DNA of 64,000 nucleotides from Bacillus massilioanorexius (GCF_902374955.1 NZ_CABKRX010000051.1:1-64000), one strand, 5' to 3'. Positions 34,714 to 44,328 are shown, numbered from the stretch's first letter. Notes: a model not told the origin generated them from the letters alone. Numbers and translations are program-made.

Positions 34714-37700
34714 TCATGTAATAGGACCAATTCTTGCAGAATCTAAAATCATACGGTACATGTTCTTTGTGGTTTCTAATGGCTCTACTCCTAGTTCCTG
34801 CTGTAAGATAAGATAACATTTTTGATACCATTTAATGCTTTGTGGTCGATTATTTTTATAGTAATAGCAGTACATAAGTAATCGATAGGCCTCTTCCCAT
34901 GTCGGTTCTTGATGAATAATTTGTTCACACCAATATATAGCTGTATTTAAATCTTTTATGGCAATGGAAACTTGAGCCATCCGTTCGGCCCCTCTTAAAA
35001 AAATTACTTGTAAGCGTTCTCTTTCATTCATACACCAATCCTCAAAACGCCTGTCAGGTAAATAATTACCTTTATATATTCTTAAGCCTCTTTCTAAATA
35101 ATCTTTAGAGCGTTGAAAATCTTTTTCATCAATCCCTGCAAGAGTCCACTCTTCGAATTCTTTCGTATCTAAAAAATACCCTGATTGCACATTTAATCCG
35201 TAGCTGTTCCCAGTTCTTTTTATAAAAAAAGGTTCCATTCGCGCTTTTCTTGTTGGCTCTAAAACACTATTTAATGCATTCAACGCAACTTTAAAATCTC
35301 GATCCGCCGTTTTCTCATCTTGCTCCGGCCAAAGTCTATCTATTATTTGTTGTTTTTGAATATAATCTTTTTTATGAGTAACGAAAAATTCAAATAACTC
35401 CTTTGCCTTGCCTCTTTGCCAATCTGTCACTTCTGTTTTTCCTAAATATACTTTAAAAGCTCCCAATGTTTCTATTCTTAATGTATAACCTGGATGAAGA
35501 TTAATATTTCCATAGCCTAATTCCATCAGAATAGTAGCTACAAAGTGCTCCTGAATATATCTCCTTTGGGCTTCCAACAGAATGGGAACAAATTGTTGCA
35601 TATCAAGTGGTCCAAATAACGTTCGTTTTAAAAATAGAAATTCATAATTTCCATACTGTATTCGTTGCAATAATGTTAAACACTCTTTAACAAAAACATC
35701 CCCATTATTAATAGAAAATGCAACATAAGTTTTCCATAAAGAAACGAGAGTTAGACCATAAGAATCATTACAATCTCTTAAACATGTTTCCGCTTCTTCT
35801 AATAAAAGACTAGCATGCTCCCACTTTTCTTTATGAATGGAAGCTATTGCTAAAGATAGCTTGATATATGACGACAACCATAAATCGTATACCTTTTCTG
35901 TTTCTTCTAGAGCTAATTTTCCGTATGCAATTGCTTTTTCATAACCATTGTTCTGAGCTCCCCAATATATACATAATCCCATATATGGTTCTGCTTTTCC
36001 CCTAGAATTCTTCAATTCTTCCATTAGATGCAAAGAAGTTTCATAGCATTCAATCGCCATACTACTTTCATAAGCTGAATCAAGTTGGACGGAATGCCCC
36101 ATTCTAATCCACCCACAAGCTTCTACATATGAGGAAACCATTAGTATTCCTTGTTGAATAGCTTGTTGTGCATATTGTTTACTTTTTTCACCATTACCCA
36201 TGTAAGCTTCAATAAGAGCAAGGAGTAAATCCGTTTCTCTATGTGTTTGAGGTACATGATTTTCAATATTGAATGGATGTACTTTTTTTCTCTCTAATAA
36301 AATTCTTTTCCCTTCTTCTAATCTACCAGTCCGCAATAACAATCGGGCTTTTACATTATAATCTTCCAATATCAACTTTTGGCTTTTTGCTCTCTGTAAC
36401 CATTTTTCCGCTTTCTTAACATCTCCACTATTAATAAGATTCTCTGCCATTAAGAAATATAATTCTTTTTTTTCCTTGATGGTAAAATCTTCACTATGAT
36501 CTCTACACTCAATGGCTATTTGTAAATGTCGTTCCGCCTTTCCTGGTTGAATAGTATCAATATATATTCGAGCCTTTCCTTCATTTGCTAAGCTTTTAAT
36601 TCTACTATCCATATAGGATTCACTTTCGAAGATTGCTTTCTCATAGCAAATTTCTGCTTTTTCATAGTAGGAGCGGATTCTCAAGATTTCTCCTTCAAAA
36701 TACCATAACCAATAGTAGATTTTCTTTTGTTGCTTCGGAATCTTTTTTACTAACTCATAAAGTGATTGTAATTTACCTTCACTTAAAAGCTGGAAACCGT
36801 ATTTTTGTAAGATAAGTGCTATTGCATCAAATCTTTTACTCTTTTCTAAGTGATATAACATTTGATCATACATAGCTTGTCTTTCATAATATTTGGCAGC
36901 TTTTTCATGTAGTTTTCGATACGCAACAGGTTGCGTTTCTTTGAAACGCTTTTCGAGTAGTTCTTTAAACAGTGCATGATATCGGTATTGATTATCGCCA
37001 GTAGACATGATAAACATATTCTTCTCAGCTAAGCTAAACAACATCATCTCCGCATTATCTATATCAAGAATATATTCACAAACTTTTCCTGATAATTCTT
37101 CTAAAATACTTGTTTGTTCTAAAAACATTTGATCTATTGAAGATTGTTTTTGTATGACTTCTAAAGCAATATATTCAAATAAATTTTCTAGTGATTGCGT
37201 TCTATTTTGTACTAAATCACAAAGATCATTTTTTATTTGCAGTTGTTGCCCAATTATCCCTAAAGCAATAACCCACCCCTCTGTGATCTTATAAATTTCT
37301 GTTATTTCCTCTTCTGTCAGATGCAATTGATAAACATCAGACATTAACAGCTCTACTTCTTCCTTATCTAAAATCAAATCTTTTTGTGTTAACTCTAACA
37401 GTTTTCCTTCCACTTTCATTCTAGTTAATAGCTTCCATTTCGGTCTATTTCTACCAGAAATAACAATATGGAAATTATTTGGACAATGCTCTATGATCGT
37501 TTCCATGAATTCCATTATTTCTATTGATTTTTCACCATGATGGAAATCATCAATAATTAAAATGATTTCTTCTTTCAGTCTTACAATTTCATTAATAAAA
37601 TGCGTACTAATTGACAGTACATCTTTTTCCTGTAAATACGGATTACTAACTGCAAGCATGTTTATCATTATCTGACCAAAGGAAGGATATGTCTTTTGAA

Positions 37701-37959
37701 TACTATGTATGATATAAGAAAGAAACGGTAAGAAATCATCTTCATGAGATGACATACTATACCAGCTAGCTTTTATTTTTAACTCATTAATATAGAGAGA
37801 CAAGGAAGTACTTTTTCCATAACCTGCACCTGCATATAATAATGTTACTGGATATTGATTGATTGTTTGAAGTTTTCTATGGAGAGTTGCTCTGCGAATG
37901 ATCGTATCTCGGACACCAGGTGGTTGTATTTTAGTATTCATAATTTGTAGTGATTGCAT
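34714..37959 (-). CDS. STAND ATPase / SARP-type (BTAD) transcriptional regulator
   Basis: A 1081-residue regulator. The N-terminal AAA/NACHT-like ATPase has Walker A LLYAGAGYGKST near residue 47 and Walker B IILIIDDFHH near 147, as in MalT-like proteins. A long middle (about 380-800) is helical and repeat-rich, fitting TPR repeats. The C-terminal part (about 838-1075) has a winged-helix DNA-binding domain (ETLGAFKVYLGKTEVTDWQR) and a bacterial transcriptional activation domain ending LGVEPLETTKNMY. I prefer the ATG at 37959 (AAGGG 8 bases upstream); ATGs at 37965 and 37980 are alternatives. It lies just upstream of the HAAT/KAS operon and is probably its inducer-responsive activator. Confidence 0.8.
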   Translation of the reverse strand: MQSLQIMNTKIQPPGVRDTIIRRATLHRKLQTINQYPVTLLYAGAGYGKSTSLSLYINELKIKASWYSMSSHEDDFLPFLSYIIHSIQKTYPSFGQIMINMLAVSNPYLQEKDVLSISTHFINEIVRLKEEIILIIDDFHHGEKSIEIMEFMETIIEHCPNNFHIVISGRNRPKWKLLTRMKVEGKLLELTQKDLILDKEEVELLMSDVYQLHLTEEEITEIYKITEGWVIALGIIGQQLQIKNDLCDLVQNRTQSLENLFEYIALEVIQKQSSIDQMFLEQTSILEELSGKVCEYILDIDNAEMMLFSLAEKNMFIMSTGDNQYRYHALFKELLEKRFKETQPVAYRKLHEKAAKYYERQAMYDQMLYHLEKSKRFDAIALILQKYGFQLLSEGKLQSLYELVKKIPKQQKKIYYWLWYFEGEILRIRSYYEKAEICYEKAIFESESYMDSRIKSLANEGKARIYIDTIQPGKAERHLQIAIECRDHSEDFTIKEKKELYFLMAENLINSGDVKKAEKWLQRAKSQKLILEDYNVKARLLLRTGRLEEGKRILLERKKVHPFNIENHVPQTHRETDLLLALIEAYMGNGEKSKQYAQQAIQQGILMVSSYVEACGWIRMGHSVQLDSAYESSMAIECYETSLHLMEELKNSRGKAEPYMGLCIYWGAQNNGYEKAIAYGKLALEETEKVYDLWLSSYIKLSLAIASIHKEKWEHASLLLEEAETCLRDCNDSYGLTLVSLWKTYVAFSINNGDVFVKECLTLLQRIQYGNYEFLFLKRTLFGPLDMQQFVPILLEAQRRYIQEHFVATILMELGYGNINLHPGYTLRIETLGAFKVYLGKTEVTDWQRGKAKELFEFFVTHKKDYIQKQQIIDRLWPEQDEKTADRDFKVALNALNSVLEPTRKARMEPFFIKRTGNSYGLNVQSGYFLDTKEFEEWTLAGIDEKDFQRSKDYLERGLRIYKGNYLPDRRFEDWCMNERERLQVIFLRGAERMAQVSIAIKDLNTAIYWCEQIIHQEPTWEEAYRLLMYCYYYKNNRPQSIKWYQKCYLILQQELGVEPLETTKNMYRMILDSARIGPIT

Positions 37960-38213
37960 GTCCATCACCCTTACCCACAATGGAATTTTCTAATATATTA
38001 CCATAAAACGGAATATTCTGTTTGTTTTTTAATCACTGTCTTTTCATGTATGCTAGAATTAATAAGAAAACACAAGTGCTTTTGTATCTAATTGAAGATG
38101 GATGGCTACACTTCAATGAGTATCATTAGCTACTAAACCTATTTTGTAAGCTTGTTCCAAATCAATAAATATATATTTTTTTATATTAATTTATATGTAG
38201 GAGTGAAGTGATT

Positions 38214-38486
38214 ATGAACGCAGTATCTATCATTATTGAAGGTCATGTTCAAGGAGTAGGATTTCGTTATTTCACTGCCTTAGAAGCAGCGAATCATCAT
38301 GTAACAGGTTGGGTTCGAAACACAAGTGATGGAAACGTAGAAATAGAAGCTGAGGGTCCTCCATTAAACATTCAAGCCTTTATTCATAAGGTATCAAAAG
38401 GACCTCAATTTGCGGATGTTACAAATGTATCTGTTAGAGAATTAGACTCTATCAAAGGATATGAAAAATTCAATATTAAATATTAA
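38214..38486 (+). CDS. acyP: Acylphosphatase
   Basis: A 90-residue enzyme hydrolysing acyl phosphates. GHVQGVGFRYF contains the phosphate-binding loop with catalytic R18; N36 in WVRNTSDGN is the second catalytic residue. The C-terminal YEKFNIKY is typical. The ATG at 38214 has AGGAGTG 8 bases upstream. Divergent from the regulator and convergent with the STAS gene. Confidence 0.92.
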   Translation: MNAVSIIIEGHVQGVGFRYFTALEAANHHVTGWVRNTSDGNVEIEAEGPPLNIQAFIHKVSKGPQFADVTNVSVRELDSIKGYEKFNIKY

Positions 38487-38542
38487 TAACAATCCTTGGA
38501 ATTATTCTAGATATCTCTAACAAAAACTACATAAACCAAAAC

Positions 38543-38592
38543 AAGGAGATACTTCAAAAATAATCAAACCATACTCTTGAAGCATCTCCTTA
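38543..38592. terminator. Bidirectional terminator between acyP and the STAS gene
   Basis: AAGGAGATACTTCAA pairs with TTGAAGCATCTCCTT (wobbles only), between two convergent genes. Confidence 0.75.
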
Positions 38593-38604
38593 ATGGTCAT
38601 ATTA

Positions 38605-39444
38605 CTATAGATTTAATTCAGATTCTCTTAATAGAATAGGTAATGCTTGTTGTAAAGTACTGTAAATACGAATTTTGCTAAAATCCACACCTAATTGCAC
38701 GCTTGTTTGTGCAATCCACGGACTTATTCCAGTTAAAACCGTTTTGATACCAATTAAAGACAGCATATCTACCAACTGATAAATTTCATTAGCAACCATT
38801 GTATCTACAACCGGAACACCAGAAAGGTCAATCACCAAATATTTCAAAAGTAATTTATTACTTTGAGAAAGAGCATTTTCCTTAATTACTTTTGCACGAT
38901 ATGTATCAATACCACCAACTATAGGTAATATACCAATAGCTGAATTGATTGAAATGACCGGGCAACTTAGTTCTGTAATCATTTCTTTTTGAGAATTTAG
39001 TAATTCTTGATTTACTTCCTCATATTTATAAATAAATAATTCAATAACATGATCCAATGTAAAATTAATTTTAGCTCCCAACTTTCCTAATTCAGAGGCT
39101 GAGATATTATTTTCTTCTGCAAATGTCAAAATACATTCCCAAAATATGAATCTAAACTTTTTAAAGTTCCCTAAAGAAATATGTAAAGCTATTTGAGACT
39201 TCGCTCTATGTAATGATACCTCTTTTACCCATTCTATGTATTGTTTATTCGTTTCTTCAATTAACGAACTTGATAACACTTTAATAAATCGTATGTTTTG
39301 TTCTCTTATAATTTCTAAATCTTGATTGGGGGCTTTGCTTGAATAGAGGGAAGAGTCACTACTTAGTCGAGTGTCTAACCATTTTTGTGTCATTTCATCT
39401 GCATTCTCTAACAAATAATCGTGTAAATTCCTTGCAATCTCCAT
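38605..39444 (-). CDS. RsbR-like STAS-domain protein
   Basis: A 279-residue stressosome-type protein. Residues 1-150 form a helical globin-like N domain as in RsbR paralogues. The C-terminal STAS domain (about 160-275) has LLKYLVIDLSGVPVVDTMVA followed by GIKTVLTGISP, matching RsbR co-antagonists that control the general stress sigma factor through RsbT. The Ser/Thr pattern around VPVVDT fits a phosphorylatable STAS. The start is uncertain (39444 ATG or 39453 GTG; only a weak AGAAGAG). Probably an RsbRD-like member. Confidence 0.75.
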   Translation of the reverse strand: MEIARNLHDYLLENADEMTQKWLDTRLSSDSSLYSSKAPNQDLEIIREQNIRFIKVLSSSLIEETNKQYIEWVKEVSLHRAKSQIALHISLGNFKKFRFIFWECILTFAEENNISASELGKLGAKINFTLDHVIELFIYKYEEVNQELLNSQKEMITELSCPVISINSAIGILPIVGGIDTYRAKVIKENALSQSNKLLLKYLVIDLSGVPVVDTMVANEIYQLVDMLSLIGIKTVLTGISPWIAQTSVQLGVDFSKIRIYSTLQQALPILLRESELNL

Positions 39445-39619
39445 TAAAATCACTCTTCTCTATGTTCGTATTAATATGTAATTTTAAAATATATATAATT
39501 ATAAAACTTTCAATATATTTTACATTCATTTTATCAATTCAATTCTATTAGTTCAAAGCATATAAAGTAATATTGTTTAAATCTTCACAAAATCACTAAC
39601 TCAATATTAAAGTCTAAAA

Positions 39620-39651
39620 ATATAAAAGGGCGTTTAATTTAAAACACCCTC
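39620..39651 (-). terminator. Terminator after the isochorismatase-like gene
   Basis: AGGGTGTTT pairs with AAACGCCCT (one wobble), followed on the minus strand by TTTTATA. Confidence 0.65.
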
Positions 39652-39682
39652 TCTATAAATAAAGTATTATACAATACAAATA

Positions 39683-40240
39683 TTATCTATATTTATTATG
39701 ATTTGGATTAAACACGTCTTCTTGTGAATTTCTAACAACTGAGAAGTGATCTACATTATAATGACCATGAAGAGTTTTGTTATGATGACGAATAATTTGG
39801 TCAGCAGATAATATTTCCGAGTCTGCTGTGGAATGACCATCTCCAACGAGTGTTACATCAAAACCATTAACCGTTGCCATCCGGACAGCTGTATCGATAC
39901 AATGTTCAGTCATACATCCCATAATAACGATATGCTCTATGTCTTTTTTATGTAAAAGTTCTAGTAAAGGCGTTCCATAAAAAGAATTTGTTGCGTATTT
40001 ATCAAATATAGTGGCAGTGGATGGCACTCGAATCTCTTGATGTATTTGAAATCCACTTCCATTACCACCTGAAACATCTTTATCTCTAATAAAGACAATT
40101 TGAACTTTTTCACGCATTGCCTTTTCAATAACATAGTTGATGTTGTAAATTAGTTTCTCTTTTTCAAAAACACCTTTCTCTCCAGATTCACCTTCTATTA
40201 AATCTTGTTGCACATCAATAACTAGTAAAACTTGTTCCAA
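39683..40240 (-). CDS. Isochorismatase-family cysteine hydrolase
   Basis: A 185-residue hydrolase. LLVIDVQQDL carries the catalytic Asp, IVFIRDKD the Lys region, and GCMTEHCIDTAVRMA the catalytic Cys. The family includes nicotinamidases and isochorismatases; without an intact ring-binding signature the substrate is open. I prefer the TTG at 40240 (GAGGA about 10 bases upstream, giving MEQVLLVIDVQ); a GTG at 40249 is possible. Monocistronic. Confidence 0.8.
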   Translation of the reverse strand: MEQVLLVIDVQQDLIEGESGEKGVFEKEKLIYNINYVIEKAMREKVQIVFIRDKDVSGGNGSGFQIHQEIRVPSTATIFDKYATNSFYGTPLLELLHKKDIEHIVIMGCMTEHCIDTAVRMATVNGFDVTLVGDGHSTADSEILSADQIIRHHNKTLHGHYNVDHFSVVRNSQEDVFNPNHNKYR

Positions 40241-40322
40241 AATGATCACATCCTCAATTTAATTGTTCTAATTTATCACAATAAAAATCATGTAAGCCAT
40301 TATAATTGCAAAGGAGATTCTT

Positions 40323-40556
40323 ATGAAAAAACTAACATTATCTTTAATTGGTGCTATCATAATTAGTCTCTTCATTACCTCAAGCTATATGGATTATGAT
40401 AACTCAGGAAAGATCTTGCTAAATTATCATGGAATAAAAGAATATCATCTACGTGAATTCGATGTTGTTTTTATTGGTAATGCTATTTCCATCTCTTTAG
40501 TAGTTTTCATCCTAATTATTTGTATTTTAAAATTTTTGGAGAAACATAAAAAATAG
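40323..40556 (+). CDS. Small membrane protein, unrecognised
   Basis: A 77-residue protein with two hydrophobic helices (residues 4-21 and 50-70) separated by a polar, Tyr-rich loop of about 28 residues, and a basic end (LEKHKK). CAAAGGAG lies 6 bases before the ATG. It could insert as a hairpin with the loop outside. No family recognised and no informative partner: neighbours are the isochorismatase-like gene (divergent) and a broken acetyltransferase. Confidence 0.6.
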   Translation: MKKLTLSLIGAIIISLFITSSYMDYDNSGKILLNYHGIKEYHLREFDVVFIGNAISISLVVFILIICILKFLEKHKK

Positions 40557-40586
40557 CCTCTTGCATTTGTAATGTACAAGTATACT

Positions 40587-41205
40587 TTAAAAATAACTGG
40601 GAATTACAAATTCTATAGAGTTCCAAACATTTTCTTTTGAATAATACATACAAATACTATCCGAATATTTCTGTTTATCCTTTTGTAATTCAATAAAGTC
40701 TAATTTCTTGTAAAAGTCTGTACCAATATCGCTATACAAAAAAAATAAGATCACATTGATCATTTCTCTCTAATTGGTTTATGACTTCTTTAATTAAAAA
40801 GCTGGCATATCCTCGATTTCTTAAGGGTTTAGGAGTCGCTATCGAACCAATTCCTCGAACAATCATATTTTCTGAAGGATTTAACTTATATACTATTAAC
40901 GAACATAACAAATTCTTAGTATTACTTTCTTCCAAAGCATACCATATTCCTCTTTTGTACTTACTAGATTCATTGCACATAGCAATATAATCTTGAGAAG
41001 ATATATTTTCTCCCCATACATCATAGCCCATCATATAAACTACTTCCATATCCACTTCTTTGGCTTCTCTTATTCTTTTCAAAGTATTTTTCTCCTTCAT
41101 AAATTGGCATTCTATAGATATTTTCTTAAAAATAGGCTGTTTTCTACATAATAATTTACCATATTTAACCAAGTGGTGAATACATGAAAAACAAACAGAT
41201 TTCAT
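40587..41205 (-). pseudogene. GNAT acetyltransferase interrupted by a T8-tract frameshift
   Basis: An acetyltransferase of the GNAT fold: RGIGSIATPKPLRNRGYA contains the acetyl-CoA-binding signature. The frame stops at 40732, just after a run of eight T (plus-strand A run 40738-40745). Removing one T continues as LYSDIGTDFYKKLDFIEL, exactly the expected GNAT C-terminal strand, to a stop at 40587-40589. The best GNAT start is a TTG at 41082 after AAGGAG (MKRIREAKEVDMEV); the frame continues in phase to an ATG at 41205 through a Cys-rich segment (CFSCIHH, LLCRK). Pseudogene, phase-variable gene or sequencing error. Confidence 0.75.
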
Positions 41206-41234
41206 TCATTAAGCTTATTTTTTTCTCACATAAG

Positions 41235-41264
41235 AAAAAGCGATTTTTGAAAAAATCGCTTTTT
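41235..41264 (-). terminator. Terminator after the CDF gene
   Basis: AAAAAGCGATTTTT pairs with AAAAATCGCTTTTT around a two-base core. Confidence 0.85.
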
Positions 41265-41296
41265 GATTCTTATACTTATAATTTTCAAAAACCCTC

Positions 41297-42166
41297 TTAA
41301 TTGGGCTCTACATGAACATGTACTTCGTATACTCCGTGTTCTTTAATCATAATATTTTCCACACGAGTTGCTATATTATGAGCTTCAGTTATATCTAACG
41401 TAGAATTAACAAGGATAACGACATCTATTACTTCATTATTACCGTAATTTCTTCCTCTTATTTCTTTAATCCCTTTAACCCCGTCTAACTTTCGAATAAT
41501 ATCTTGATATTCTTGAAGAATATTTTCATCAAAACCATCTGAAAGCTCATGAGATGCTTGTTTAAAAATATCCCATGCTGTTTTACAAATTAGTAAACCT
41601 ACAATTATAGCTGTTACAGTATCTAACCAAGGCATATGTAATTGAGCACCTAATATACCGACTGCAGCTCCAATACTAACCCACGCGTCTGAAAGATTAT
41701 CTTTGGCAGCTGCCATTACCGCTTTACTATTGATTTTTTGAGCTAGTCTTTTGTTATATAAATATACGAAATACATAACTAATGCAGAAAATAAACCAAC
41801 ATAAGCTGCAAGAATATCAGGTGTTTCTTTTCCACCTTCAAAAATCGAAGTAACTGCACCTGTTAAGACTTGTATTCCGACTGCTACCATAATAAAAGAA
41901 GCAACCATAGAAGCTATCGTTTCACTTTTCCAATGACCGTAACGATGATCTTTGTCTGGTGGAATTTGTGACAACTTTAGTCCAATAAGAACTGCAATAG
42001 AGGCAATAATATCTGTAGTATTATTTAAACCATCCGCTTTTAAGGCTTCTGAATTACTCATATAACCAATAACTAATTTTAAAATGGAAAGAACAATATA
42101 GGCAATGATACTAATAATTGCTCCGCGTTCACCTAATTTGAGATTGTTATATTTTTCTGTTTCCAT
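41297..42166 (-). CDS. Cation diffusion facilitator (Mn/Zn efflux)
   Basis: A 289-residue membrane exporter. The six-helix membrane part shows ADGLNNTTDIIAS (helix 2 metal site), then DKDHRYGHWKSE, and the helix 5 site in DNLSDAWVS. A cytoplasmic domain (about 205-289) ends with HVHVEPN. The length and DHRYGHWK motif are those of CDF proteins such as MneS/MneP of Bacillus subtilis, so Mn2+ is likely, Zn2+ or Fe2+ possible. The ATG at 42166 follows GGGGGG by 7 bases; an upstream in-frame TTG lacks a site. Confidence 0.85.
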   Translation of the reverse strand: METEKYNNLKLGERGAIISIIAYIVLSILKLVIGYMSNSEALKADGLNNTTDIIASIAVLIGLKLSQIPPDKDHRYGHWKSETIASMVASFIMVAVGIQVLTGAVTSIFEGGKETPDILAAYVGLFSALVMYFVYLYNKRLAQKINSKAVMAAAKDNLSDAWVSIGAAVGILGAQLHMPWLDTVTAIIVGLLICKTAWDIFKQASHELSDGFDENILQEYQDIIRKLDGVKGIKEIRGRNYGNNEVIDVVILVNSTLDITEAHNIATRVENIMIKEHGVYEVHVHVEPN

Positions 42167-42512
42167 CTTTTTGCCCCCCAAATTTCAGTACTTAAATATG
42201 ATAACAATTCAAGTATGGGTGGGTCTACAGCAACCTTTTTGCCTATTTATATATATGTAGGTTACTTGTAAAAAAGTTGCGTTAGACAAAAAAAATAAGC
42301 CACTACTAATTTATAATAACCATTTTCAGAAAAATGGTTATTATACACATATCCGGTGATACGCACTATTTGAAAAATAACTTACCAAGAAAACATAACT
42401 ACTCACTTTCTTATAAAACAGAGTACAATTTTAAAAATTTATACACTGTTAGGTATCAATTAAACCTTAAAGGAATAAGATTGTAATATATACACAATAA
42501 AGGAGGAAAGTA
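42167..42512. other. Intergenic region with a perfect palindrome
   Basis: No gene. At 42312-42345 TATAATAACCATTTT pairs over all 15 bases with AAAATGGTTATTATA, with a four-base loop. It lacks a T run on either strand beyond the stem, so an operator or stabilising hairpin is as likely as a terminator. The DUF2935 gene promoter must lie between it and 42512. Confidence 0.4.
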
Positions 42513-43409
42513 ATGCAGAATAACATCCCTGGGCACATAACGGAAGAACAATATAATCAAATGCTACTTCCCCCAGAGTCATTTGCTGCGAAACCGGAAT
42601 CACTAACTGAACAATTATTTGTCGAACGTTCCCTTACAGAAAATAAATTTTGGCTAAGGATTATGAAGGAGCACGCTTTATTCTTAAGTGAGGGCTTTAA
42701 TCACAAAGATATCAACCTCATTCAACAAACCGTTCGCTTTTATCATTACTTTGAACAACAAGAAAAAAAAGCTTATCAAGTTCCCAACAATGTTGAACTA
42801 GTTAGAAAATTAAATGAAGAAAGCATAGAATTAGTATATGGTTTCCGTAATTTTAAACGAAACCTTCTCATTCTTATCATTAATTGCAAAGTTAGTGGCT
42901 TTAATTTCCCTTTACTTGTGGATCATATTGCTCGTGAAGCAGAATATTTTATGCGAACTCTAAAAAAATTTAATCAAGGAATTTTAGAACCAATTCAAGA
43001 TGCCATCATTAATGAAAATGTTTTTTGGTTAAGAATCATGATGGAACATTCAAGATTTATTGGATCATTGCTTGATCAATCTGAAAGAAACTTAGTAAAA
43101 ACAGCTCTTAAATTTGGAGATGACTTTGAAACGCTTTTAAATCAAGCAAGAGATGTTGAATCCATGCTATATCGAAAGCAGCCTACATATCCTATCATTG
43201 GAAAAATGAATAAAGACAGTGAAAACGCTACTACAGAACTTCAAAGTTTCAAAAAAGCCGGTTTAGAACTTATACAATCTTGCCAAATCAAGAGTGTAAT
43301 TAATCCTCTTCTGGCCGATCATGTTTTACGAGAAGCTGGACATTTTCTTTATATGATTCAAATTTTAGAAGAGCGTTTAAATGCCAAGAAAATGAGTGAA
43401 CAGCAATAG
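42513..43409 (+). CDS. DUF2935 protein (tandem four-helix domains)
   Basis: A 298-residue soluble protein with two similar halves. FWLRIMKEHALFL (about residues 46-58) and FWLRIMMEHSRFI (about 170-182), then LLVDHIAREAEYFM and LLADHVLREAGHFL, repeat the same Glu/His pattern. These are metal-binding-like positions in the DUF2935 family; crystal structures of homologues show helical bundles. Function unknown. AAAGGAGG precedes the ATG. Monocistronic, followed by dispersed repeat copy C. Confidence 0.8.
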   Translation: MQNNIPGHITEEQYNQMLLPPESFAAKPESLTEQLFVERSLTENKFWLRIMKEHALFLSEGFNHKDINLIQQTVRFYHYFEQQEKKAYQVPNNVELVRKLNEESIELVYGFRNFKRNLLILIINCKVSGFNFPLLVDHIAREAEYFMRTLKKFNQGILEPIQDAIINENVFWLRIMMEHSRFIGSLLDQSERNLVKTALKFGDDFETLLNQARDVESMLYRKQPTYPIIGKMNKDSENATTELQSFKKAGLELIQSCQIKSVINPLLADHVLREAGHFLYMIQILEERLNAKKMSEQQ

Positions 43410-43425
43410 TATTTTCTACTTATGA

Positions 43426-43664
43426 AAAGAGAATGTCCAAAAAGAAAATAATTCGATGGCAACCTCTTATATTTTATGTAAGTTTCATACTGTCCTTATC
43501 CCAACCAAAGAATAGAATAAAGCGATGCATAGGCCAAAACGTGTAACATCAGCTTTTTTAGAAAGTAAAAATACACGATAGCAAACGATAAAAATGGTAA
43601 TCACATAAAACGTAGGGGCCTCTGAAAAGTGATAAATATCACTTTTCAGACAGCCCCTTTTTAA
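43426..43664 (+). repeat. Dispersed intergenic repeat, copy C (longest)
   Basis: Runs from AATGTCCAAAAAGAAAAT through ACATCAGCTTTTTTAGAAAG to the hairpin CTGAAAAGTGA/TCACTTTTCAG nested in GGGGC/GCCCC and a T run. About 240 bases; it carries an insert relative to copy B around 43480-43540. The right hairpin can terminate the DUF2935 transcript. No coding capacity is seen. Confidence 0.65.
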
Positions 43665-43752
43665 GTTAATCGAATGGTAAAACGTTTTCTATTCATAAAG
43701 AAACACAAGTTCATACCATATCATTTACATCTTAAATTAAAAGGAGATTTTT

Positions 43753-44328
43753 ATGTTTTTACTTAAGCCTGTTACAAAACAAGCAAATGCTATTTCGGAG
43801 ACTTTCAAAAAAGATACTACCTTATCAAAACAAATTTCACTCATTGCTTTATTAGCGTCACTAGCAGCTTTTTTCCAATCAGCAGGTGGATTATTACCTG
43901 TTATCGGGTTGCTTATTAGTCCTTTTGCAACAGCACCCATTTTGATTAGCTCCGTATTATCTATTCGGTTTGGTTTTTTAAGCTACATAGTAACAATATT
44001 TCTCCTCCTAATAATTCAACCTAGTGAACTAATTATCTTTCCGTTTACCACTGGATTGTTAGGAATAGGAATTGGTTTCGCCTTCCATGTGTGGGAACGA
44101 CGGTTTAGTCTTATTATTACTGGGGCTCTTTCATTACTTGCTGGAATTCTTCTTGTCTTCATTATTTTTCAATTCCCGCTATTAGGTCCTTCTATTCATC
44201 CAACTGCAAGTATACAATTATTTTTGCTACTTGCGTTTTTTCCCTTATTGTATAGCTGGCTGTGGGTTGAATTAAGCGTTGTTTTCTTTAATCGACTTCA
44301 TATTATTTTTTTAAAACACGCCAAATAA
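43753..44328 (+). CDS. Multi-spanning membrane protein, unrecognised
   Basis: A 191-residue, very hydrophobic protein with about five or six helices and a short basic end (FLKHAK). AAAAGGAG precedes the ATG. The Gly/Pro-rich segment GGLLPVIGLLISPFATAPIL early in the sequence recalls S components of ECF vitamin transporters or DUF2232-like proteins, but the match is too loose to name it. There is no neighbouring ABC partner here. Confidence 0.6.
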   Translation: MFLLKPVTKQANAISETFKKDTTLSKQISLIALLASLAAFFQSAGGLLPVIGLLISPFATAPILISSVLSIRFGFLSYIVTIFLLLIIQPSELIIFPFTTGLLGIGIGFAFHVWERRFSLIITGALSLLAGILLVFIIFQFPLLGPSIHPTASIQLFLLLAFFPLLYSWLWVELSVVFFNRLHIIFLKHAK

